61,601 nucleotides of DNA from Beroe ovata (taxonomy: Eukaryota > Ctenophora > Nuda > Beroida > Beroidae): the NCBI GenBank assembly GCA_946803715.1, contig CAMPET010000047.1:323405-385005 (forward strand), read 5' to 3'. Position numbers and translations under genes: made by a program. Every line of letters begins with the position of its first letter. The stretch's first letter is position 1. This document shows positions 53,706-61,601 of the stretch, one piece after another. The notes beneath the pieces are model-generated. The model did not search any database, had not been told where the DNA came from, and worked only from the letters and a program-made list of their open reading frames with translations.

Positions 53706-55529
53706 ATGACAGATGTAAAACCAGCCAACACCACCACCAAACAGTCCACAGACCAGACAACTGCCACTCAACAACTGGTAGACTCGACAGTCAGTCTGTC
53801 AGGCAGAGACAAGGGGTCTATCCTGACATCCAGCATATCCCGGCTAATGGCAGATGCCACCAAACGTGGCAGCCTAAGGAGGCGAAGGAGCAACACTAAC
53901 AGATCATCATCTACATCACTAGGGCGGGGAACTGGCGAACCTGAACTCTCGCCGGAGTTCAAAAACTCTATATTTTGTTTCGGAGGGTGAGCGCACTTCT
54001 TTGATTTTGAAACATTGTCAGAATTCAGAAAAAACTGTCCGGAATCCTTTTGGATTTTCGGAGAACACTCCTCCTTGAACCGACTCAATCTGGAATCTCC
54101 ACTCTCGACCCATGCCCCACGCAACATTGACATTGTTCAGCTTGTAGGTACGGTGGTGAGACAGAGTGCTTGGCGTACGTGACTACAGCTAACAAATGGG
54201 TCACTCTTCCAGACCTACCAGTGGGCAAGATCAACGCCACAAGTTGTCCAACAGGACTCCTGGATAGGGATAGGAGCATCATTATCGCTGGAGGGAGAGA
54301 TGTCAATGGCAGGGCTACGAAATCAGGTGTGTTGTCATGGTTACGATGTTCAGTTGTCAAGGTAACGCTATTGCATGAGTGATGTCACGTGATATACGTT
54401 ACAAATACCTCAATCGAATCATTCCCTTGTATTTCAGCGTACAAGTTTGACTGCAGCTACCTCATGTGGAAGCCCATAGCATCTCTCATTCTGAAGAGGG
54501 AAGGGTGCGGTTCGGCTTTTTCCTCGGGACACGCATTTGTTGTGGGCGGGAAAACACAACACGAGTGGACGAGCAGTGTCGAGTATTTCAACCCAATTGC
54601 CAACAAGTGGACCGAGGTACTGTCCTCTCACAAAGGAATTGTTTATCTTGCTTATTTGGCTGAACGCCGCCTGTATGATATGAGAAATGAGAATATGAGA
54701 TTGATCATTATGAAGATTAACCGATAATATACGTTCCAATCAGATTTCACCGATGAAGCACAGTAGAGAGGGATGTGGGGTAGCGAGTGTCAATGAGAAG
54801 CTATATGTTGCCGGTGGTAACCAGTATGGTAACAGTGACATTGACAATGTAGAGTGGTACGATCTAAAGAAGGATAAGTGGAGCGAGACATCCTCTTTGA
54901 AAGAGCCACGATGGGGCTGTGGTCTCGCTTCCTCGGGTAACCATGATGTGACATCGAGATGATATTAGGGAGATGTCATGGTAACATGTGCTGTCCACAA
55001 GAAATGTTGTCATGGTGACAATAATGTTGTCATGGCAACTCCAGTGTTATCATCTTAACACAATTGTTGCCATGGTGATAATAGTGTTGTCAACACCAGT
55101 GTTGTCATAGAAACACTATTCTGCTCTCACAGGAGGTGCACTGTACGCGGTGGGCGGGTATCGGACAGAGACAGTTGAGAGGATGGACCCGCGGTCCTCC
55201 ACGGGCTGGGAATATGTGGAGAGTATGCAGGTCCGCCGGGACAAGGTCAACATCGCCGTCTTCGGAGAGTGAGTTGAAGATTCATATCAATTGTAGTACG
55301 AGTTCTCAATACTAGATTGGAGGAGTGCATGCCCTCTCTTTGCTAGTTTAGTTTCATGTGCAATTCTCTCACAGCAACATATACGCGTTTGGTGGGTGGA
55401 TTGACGGCACACGGCTGACAGTTGTCGAGAAGTATGACATTCGCAACAACTCGTGGACATTCTGCCAACCACTCCCACACAGCAAGTCAGGTGTTGCCAT
55501 GACAACACTATTCGGACTCTTCAAGTAGA
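53706..55529 (+). CDS. Kelch-repeat protein with disordered N-terminus, no BTB
   Basis: Six exons begin near 53706, 54148, 54440, 54747, 55133 and 55374, and end at a TAG (55527-55529). The first ~90 residues are Ser/Thr/Gln-rich and then basic (RLMADATKRGSLRRRRSNTN), with no domain. Six kelch blades follow: SIFCFGGYGGETECL, SIIIAGGRDVNG, AFVVGGKTQHEWTSSVEYFN, LYVAGGNQYGNSDIDNVEWY, LYAVGGYRTETVERMD and IYAFGGWIDGTRLTVVEKYD. The W-containing strands NKWVTLPDLP, NKWTE and DKWSETSSLKEPRWGCG fit the canonical spacing. The product is about 430 aa. It could be a substrate-recognition or scaffold propeller, and the missing BTB/BACK domains argue against a Cullin-3 adaptor. Several introns and exons contain X-box-like motifs, and the gene lies 290 bp upstream of DNAAF5. 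Confidence 0.85.
54331..54366. promoter_or_regulatory. Pair of RFX X-box-like motifs in kelch gene intron
   Basis: GTTGTCATGGTTAC (54331-54344) and GTTGTCAAGGTAAC (54353-54366) approach the X-box consensus GTNRCC-N(0-3)-RGYAAC. The second has a perfect right half-site. Confidence 0.4.
54972..55079. promoter_or_regulatory. Cluster of RFX X-box-like motifs / ~20-bp degenerate repeat
   Basis: In one intron of the second kelch gene are GATGTCATGGTAAC (54972), GTTGTCATGGTGAC (55006), GTTGTCATGGCAAC (55026) and GTTGCCATGGTGAT (55066). Their spacing of about 20-40 bp also suggests an old tandem repeat, so some matches are not independent. Confidence 0.45.
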
Positions 55530-55555
55530 ATCGTGATGTTTGTTGCTGTAGCAAC
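55493..55555. promoter_or_regulatory. Two X-box-like motifs upstream of DNAAF5
   Basis: GTTGCCATGACAAC (55493-55506, in the last kelch exon) and GTTGCTGTAGCAAC (55542-55555, just after the kelch stop) lie about 330 and 265 bp before the DNAAF5 ATG. The second is a full palindrome with a perfect RGYAAC half. The position is right for RFX-driven transcription of a dynein-assembly gene. Confidence 0.55.
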
Positions 55556-55819
55556 ACGTTGTTTTGAATTTTGAGATATTATGATGACTCTCAAACTGAT
55601 ATCAAGCCTCTACGACAACCTGATAAGATGAGAACAATTTTCTTTTATCATTTTATCTGTTTTACAAAGGTAAACCTGAGTTCCTACCATTGATTGACTC
55701 TGACGTGCTTCAGTCGGATGGTTTTGTGTCACTGTTCCCCTATTTCCCCTATTATATCCTCACGCCGTCTCCAGTCCGTTCCCCGCTTTGACCATACAGC
55801 ATACCGTAACCCCTCCTCC

Positions 55820-56782
55820 ATGATAGCTAGGGCCGTTATGGAAATCAAGGAGATTGCTTCTGACGATGTTGAGGTACGGGATGGAGAGAAAGCCCTGAAC
55901 AGAAGTGATAAAATCCTGGAGAATGCCAAGGAGAAGTTAAGCCAATCTCAAGTCAAAGAGGTGTGTAGAAAGTGATATGAAAATTTTAGCTCGTTGGAAT
56001 CCGAACAAATTGTTTATTTTGCGCCCCTTCATTCCGGGACAAATGTTCCGTTATTATAGTGCTCTTTCTGCAGGTGGACGAAATACTGGAGGGTTTGCAG
56101 CGTGATATCAACTGTTTACACGATGGATCCAGGTTTGCTAAACGGAAAGCCATGGAGCGCATTCAAGCCAGCACATCAACCAAGTTAGAACAGGTACACT
56201 ACCATACTATCTATACAGCCAGAGTGAATGACGATCATTACGCCTACTGACCCCTAGCAAGTGTGGTTGCCATAACGACACCACATGACATTTCCGGTTC
56301 CCCCATTGTGTGACACGTGACACTTATCTCCCGCCCTCACGTGACATCTATTCTTCCCAGGGTGTGTTGAGTGGGGTGTTTGCCGGCCTGTGTAAACCAC
56401 TCCTATCCCTATTCTACGACCCGATTGAGAAGTGTAGGGAGGTGTCAGTTGTCATGGTGACAGAGCTGACTGCTCAGATGACTGATATCGAGACATACCT
56501 CCCATACATCATCCCTATATGTGTCCTACGACTAGGTTCGTTGCCTTTAACACGGCGTGAATATTATGTGACTTTGAATCGATAATATTCCGTATCACAC
56601 ACATAAGAATGATTGTTAAAACTTGATTATACACCCCGTCATCGTGACTGACAGGTCAGAAGGAGATAGTTGAGAGTAGCGAGGAGATACGGCAACTCCT
56701 CCTAGAGCTGGTGGTACAGATGATATCCTTGGCTCCGGGCGAGATGCCAATGTACTGCCAGGATATTCTACTCATCTTGAGC

Positions 56783-56825
<43 letters not shown>

Positions 56826-59800
56826 TGTGTNTGTGTGTGTGTCTGTGTGTGTGTCTGTGTGTCTGTGTGTGTGTCTGTGTGTCTAATGAAATTGAAATTG
56901 ATCCGACGAACCTAGATCGAAAATTATGCGGTCGGATGCGTTGAGTTCACGATATTTCCATGGGTAGATGTTCAATGATAGGGATAATAGGGATATTTCA
57001 AGATCATAATGATATAGTGTAACCTCCATGCAGAACACTAAGTGATCCGTACCCCAATGTAAAGAAACTGAGTTGCACGTGTCTGATCAATCTGACACGT
57101 GTAGCACCTCGACAATTTCACACTGGTGCCAACTCCCTTCTCAACCCTCTTCTTCAGAGTATTAGCCACCAGGTGAGGCGGAATTTATTGTATTTGGATT
57201 TTGGTTCAGACTCGGATTCTTGTATCATTTTTATTTCAAACTTCTGTGTATTCGCAATGATTTCAACACCTAACACACTTTCAATTCTCTCAATTTCAGC
57301 ACCAGAAAGTGCGTGCATCTGTTGTAAAGGCACTGGGAGCACTCCTTAACCACGGGGACAACAAAATGATAGAGGATATCATGTCTCACTTAGCACAGAG
57401 TAAGTTACTGACACATGTCTCAACTATCAATGGTCGCTTCAGGAAGATCAGATAGATAAATCTACCTGAAACCCTGATTGAAATAGTCAATCGTGCCTGG
57501 TTTGAAATTGACTTCTCACACCCTCCCTCAATGTATACACTGTGCATTGACACGTGTCCACCCACTGACACGTGTCCGCCCATTGACACGTGTCCACCCA
57601 CTGACACGTGTCCACCCACTGACACGTGTCCACCCTCTCCCAGGGACATTTGACCCGTGCCCCCCTGTCCGAGAAGCAGTGTATGAAGTAGTAGGTGGGT
57701 GGCTAGTTACTCTTATGGACCGGTACAGTTACTTCCACAAGCTCATTCCAATCATCATGACTGGGATACAGGATGAGGTAAAGAGTGATGCATCTGATTG
57801 ATGTCTGATGAGGAGTCATCAGTGATGTATCATATGAGTGATTTGATTAAATTGATGTTTGATGAATTTCACAGCTTTTTAACCCATATCCCCTACCTAG
57901 GTACCAGAAATTGCTATGAAATCCGGCGAGCTGTTTGCTGCAGCTGGTAAACAGTGGGAGAATGAAAACGAACAGGATATCAAGGTATATACACTAGTAG
58001 TATAACAAAGTCAGTCACCATGCAGTTGACACCACTTCACAACCTCACACAGATGCTATTTCTGAACCTCATTCCCAACTCCACAGGACGAGAAAGACTT
58101 TGCGGAAGATGACGTGGAATATTACGGAGTTCTGACGGGCCGAACCCGGCCCGGTCTCGGATGCCGAACTCTCGTGAACCGAAACCTCAGCAAAATCCTC
58201 CCCGGTCTGCTGAACGACCTGAACACGTGGTCGGAAGAGACCCGACTGAAGAGTGTCGAGCTGCTCTTCTCCCTCCTCATCTACTCCGAGTCTCAGTGTA
58301 CTCAACACTTGGAGAAGATACTGTACGCTCTGTACCGGACGACCATGGAGCCTGCTACGAGGCAGCACGTTGATCTGTGTTCACAGACTCTGTCACAGTT
58401 TATCAAACCTGCGGTGTGGAGCCCATTCGTCTTGTCTGCGGTCTGCGGTAGCTCTAGTGGTGAGTGTGTCTAGCGNGGTGTGGAGCCCATTCGTCTTGTC
58501 TGCGGTCTGTGGTAGCTCTAGTGGTGAGTGTGTCTAGCGTCTGCACTTTCGGCGCGTTTATAGTATTGACTCTTAATGCAATGTGCAAGTTGCAGTGAAT
58601 CTTTTGGCATCACTTTGGTATGCATCGAAGACAAAAGGCTGGGAAGACTCCTGCAATTGGGCAGTTAGTAACAGTTCGCATCACTATTTGCAGGAGAGGT
58701 GAAGTCCCGAGTGGGCGTGTCTCCACAGTTGTGTACCTCCTGTCTCCGGGTTCTGTCGTCCCTTATCAGGGGAAGTAAACGGGACCACCTCCTGCCAATC
58801 ATGTCGGAACTCATGGACGTGATCTGCAAACCCGAGGTGAGTAATCCAGAGTCGATGTATCCAAAACAAGGGTCCCTTGCTTTGTAAACCCGCAGACCCC
58901 CAGTGGGCCAGTCATTGGGCCAGCTATGTTGCCCCCTTTTCCTGCTGGTGTAACTGACACAGTGGCACACCATACTTCACGGGTATATCGCTCAGGTGAA
59001 CGAGAGCTCTCACAAACCACTCTTCTGTGAACTAGCATCAGTTGCAGACGCCCTATTCTGTGTCCTCCGTGAGTATGAGTTATATTGCTCCTTCGTTGAG
59101 AAATGAGAAATGAGAATCGATCGAATTGGAGGAACGATGCTGTGTTGACTCTATAATATAATTCATGGTTCTTCACCTTCAGAGGACTCCATTTCGGACT
59201 ACACCTGTCAGATGTTATTCATTCTGCTGCGACTCAGCAGTGTTAATAAGGATGGTTCTATTGGGAATGTAGAGGGGATGTATACCACTCTCGCGTCCAT
59301 ACAGGTGAGGACAATAATTCCATTGATCGGAAACAAGGAAATATCCCCCAAATTCCTATGACCCGATATTGTGGACCGTGTAAGAAAGAGAAGGACGAAT
59401 ATGGTTATATAGTACTGGAGTCATGTGACTAGTTCTCTAGCAATGATCACGTGTCTCAGGGTATAGAAGTCGAGGAGCTTTTCTCGCGCCACACCCCTAC
59501 ACTGATAGAGCAGCTCAATGGTAGACACAAGGACTGGACTCGACATTCACCCGATCAGAGTCTCTTCGGGGAATTGCTCCTCAGAGCTGGTACAGTACTT
59601 GTCTGTTTGTTTGTCTGTTTGTTTGTGTGATTTTTGGGGGGTTGTTTGTATGATTGTTTATATGATTGCTTGAAAGATTGTCTGGTAGTTGTTGTTTGTA
59701 TGTTTGTAGTTGTATGCTTGTTTGTGTGGTTGTGGAATTGTTTGTGTGGTTGTGGAATTGTTTGTTTGTCTATATGATCGACTGTTTGTTCCTATGTTTC

Positions 59801-61197
59801 ATATTGTGAATGAACCACCCCAGGTAAAAGTTGTGGAGAAGTGGTGCAAGGGGTGTTCGATATATTCAGAGACTGTACTTCCAAAGACAAAGACCCGGAG
59901 TTACGAATGAGCATGTTTACTTTACTAGGTAAGTTCAAAATCCCCATATATTTGCTCACATAATCTGAATCATTTGTTAAAGTATTCATCCGCTGAACGT
60001 CCGCCAATGTGAAATAATGCACTATGCAGGTCGGTTACTCAGAGAAACTGTTGGTCAGAGCACTGAGGCTAAACAGCACTTCATGAGGTACTCAGTGAGC
60101 TTTATCAAAGAAATCATCCTTCCTAACTTAGGTGAGAATCCACAATTATCACTCTCAGTTCTGTATTCCTGTATCACGCTCTACTGTATCACACTCTACT
60201 GTATCAGTGTATCACACTCTACTGTATCACACTCTACTGTATTAGTGTATCACACTCTACTGTATCCTGTATCCTCAGAGTGGAGGGCAGGGAGAACTGC
60301 AGGAACAGTCAGATGCGCTGCAGTGTCCAGTCTGTGGGCTCTACTCAAATCAGATTTGTTATCAACTTCACAGCTTGAACAGGTACTGGTTGATGAATCC
60401 TTCTCCTCTTCTTGACGGTTGTTCCCTTCCAAACTATGCACTATGCAGTTCACTGATGGTCAAAAACTAAGGCATGTTCATCACAGATACAGACAGAGTT
60501 GATCGCACAGTTGGTCAGTAACTTGGACGATGACAACTGTGCGACGCGGATAGTTACTTGTAACTGTTTCAACTTCATTCTGGATGTTGGTGGACAGGTA
60601 AGCGAGTGGGAACAGTGGTCGTCTTATCAGTAACCATGGCAACGTGACAACGGCAACACTGTTGTCTGCTACCCTAGAAACATGACAGCAACAATCATTT
60701 CAGCAATGTTTCCCTCCCGATAAACTACATGAACTGTATGTAGAACTGCTGAAACGTCTAGACGACAGCTCTGATGAGATGAGGTTATGCGTGACTAAGA
60801 CACTGTCCACCTTCTTCACTCTCTTACCTGATGACTATGACAAGGACCTGTATAAAGCACACTTACAAGCTCTCTACAGGGGACTTCTAATACATCTAGA
60901 TGATTCCAATGAGGTAGGTTTTCCAGCGGCGTGCGTATGCATTCCCAATTTATCAGCTAGACGCATGAATTAATTCCAAGTGAGCTTTAATTTACGATGC
61001 CAGATGATAATGTTGCCATGAAGAACGTTGGTGTAACTCACTCTATCTCTCAGGCTATACAAGAAGCTGTTTTCAAGGTTTTGGAAGTTGGTGGCAGGCT
61101 ATCACCTCAGTACCTTATCGAGCATGTAGAGAATGTAAAACACAAGCATAGATCATCTTTCTATTGTGACAAACTCATCAAGATCTTCTCTTCCTGA
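55820..61197 (+). CDS. DNAAF5: Dynein axonemal assembly factor 5 (HEATR2)
   Basis: A cytoplasmic HEAT-repeat protein needed to preassemble axonemal dynein arms; loss causes primary ciliary dyskinesia in humans. About 20 exons run to a stop after [19 protein letters not shown] (61197). Exon starts are near 55820, 56075, 56361, 56655, 57033, 57300, 57645, 57901, 58085, 58695, 58997, 59183, 59460, 59824, 60031, 60280, 60487, 60703 and 61053. Diagnostic segments include [71 protein letters not shown] and [15 protein letters not shown]. These align in order with human DNAAF5. The product is about 800-850 aa, near family size. The start is the first ATG ([14 protein letters not shown]) in the 5' frame and is the least certain part. 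A 63-bp duplication around an N (58476) and a (GT)n tract interrupt the locus. Confidence 0.94.
56266..56279. promoter_or_regulatory. X-box-like motif in a DNAAF5 intron
   Basis: GTTGCCATAACGAC has a perfect left half-site (GTTGCC) and a degenerate right half. It is weak evidence alone. Confidence 0.3.
56785..56882. repeat. (GT)n/(GTCT) microsatellite with single N in DNAAF5 intron
   Basis: GT repeats with TCTGTGT interruptions and an N at 56831, directly at a splice donor after ILLILSR. The AGGTGTGT donor is itself the start of the microsatellite. Confidence 0.95.
57547..57634. repeat. 18-bp tandem repeat, five units, in DNAAF5 intron
   Basis: The unit TGACACGTGTCCACCCAC repeats five times with small changes, and each contains the palindrome GACACGTGTC (E-box CACGTG). 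It ends at the splice acceptor before the exon reading [16 protein letters not shown]. Confidence 0.92.
58413..58539. repeat. 63-bp duplicated segment flanking a single N
   Basis: 58413-58475 and 58477-58539 are the same 63-bp sequence (starting GGTGTGGAGCCCATTCG) with one mismatch, joined at the N at 58476. It spans the end of a DNAAF5 exon and its GTGAGT donor. It looks like an unmerged contig overlap. Confidence 0.92.
59590..59790. repeat. TTTG-rich low-complexity intron of DNAAF5
   Basis: TGTTTGTTTGTCTG-type repeats with larger duplicated units (TGTGTGGTTGTGGAATTGTT twice). No coding potential. Confidence 0.85.
60170..60268. repeat. Tandem CACTCTACTGTATCA repeats in DNAAF5 intron
   Basis: Units CACTCTACTGTATCA and TGTATCAGTG repeat about six times between the exon ending KEIILPNL and the exon starting EWRAGRTAG. 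Confidence 0.9.
60630..60643. promoter_or_regulatory. Perfect-consensus X-box in a DNAAF5 intron
   Basis: GTAACCATGGCAAC matches GTNRCC-N2-RGYAAC at every position on both halves. It is intronic, so it may be an enhancer or chance. Confidence 0.4.
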
Positions 61198-61601
61198 TTT
61201 GGACAACTATTGACTCTGAGTTCGTACCTACAGTGTATTTGTAAATCATGCTTTCTATCTTCAACCCCTTATCCATGCGTATCTCTTCTAAACCCTAATT
61301 TTCACAGCGCTCAAGCTAGTCATATCCCAGTTACATGCCATCGAAAAGTAAGTCAGACGCAAGGAATAACTCAGATTTTAAGGTGGTTATGCAACATAAT
61401 CAAGACAGAAATTCGTCAAAACACAAAGAAAATAAAATCATTAGCAAGCTCAATGAATAATTGCTCACAATTGGGCTGCTAAATTGTCCAAAATCACTAA
61501 AATCCTCGAAATCTCAGAGGATAATCATTCAGGTGTGAGAAATTTCTCCCGGTCCTCACTCTCTCTCCCAGATTGAGACTCTAGATCCAGTAACATTGAC
61601 T
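61198..61601. other. 3' flank of DNAAF5, no gene seen
   Basis: Probably 3' UTR and intergenic DNA. An AAAATAAAATCATT stretch near 61427 could act as a polyadenylation signal. No exon is evident before the window ends. Confidence 0.5.

Overview
This is animal nuclear DNA. Genes are split by short GT-AG introns (mostly 60-400 bp), intergenic gaps are often under 400 bp, and the protein set is metazoan: FMRP/FXR family, Na+/K+-ATPase alpha, CREG, ALYREF, and motile-cilium proteins. Compactness, the GC-rich dispersed repeats and the lack of bilaterian-specific genes would fit a non-bilaterian invertebrate such as a sponge. That placement is inference; no marker in the window fixes the species. 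The assembly has one 286-bp gap of Ns inside a (GT)n tract and six isolated single Ns. Two of the single Ns join two copies of the same sequence.

Left part (1-28.5 kb). The window opens with the last exon of a CREG-like secreted glycoprotein (+). A gene-poor, repeat-bearing stretch follows, with two weak minus-strand exon candidates. Next come an FMR1/FXR-family gene (-, 16 exons, with a 109-bp satellite in one intron) and ALYREF (-). An unrecognised long coiled-coil gene (+) carries an intronless antisense gene inside one intron; the nested gene looks like an F-box plus phloem-protein-2-like protein. A small thioredoxin (+) with an unusual WCKPC active site follows.

Middle (28.5-43 kb). A complete Na+/K+-ATPase alpha gene (-) lies beside an unrecognised plus-strand gene. 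A ~5.06-kb block covering the 5' half of the ATPase and the start of the plus-strand gene occurs twice, joined at a single N at 36888. Unmerged haplotypes are the most likely explanation, though a true tandem duplication cannot be excluded.

Right part (44.6-61.2 kb). Five consecutive plus-strand genes follow: RABL2 (IFT entry GTPase), a kelch/coiled-coil protein, CFAP206 (radial spoke/central pair), a second kelch protein and DNAAF5/HEATR2 (dynein arm assembly). Gaps between them are about 290-1130 bp. At least three of the five are established motile-cilium genes. RFX X-box-like motifs cluster in the second kelch gene and the promoter region of DNAAF5, suggesting shared ciliogenic control.

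Repeats. Two families of very small terminal-inverted-repeat elements can be defined from the sequence. Family 1 (TTGTAGG...CCTACAA, 75-97 bp) has three copies with perfect 9-bp target-site duplications, one of them nested in an older relative. Family 2 (TTGNCTGNCGATG-type ends) has two copies with perfect 8-bp duplications and longer GC-rich relatives.
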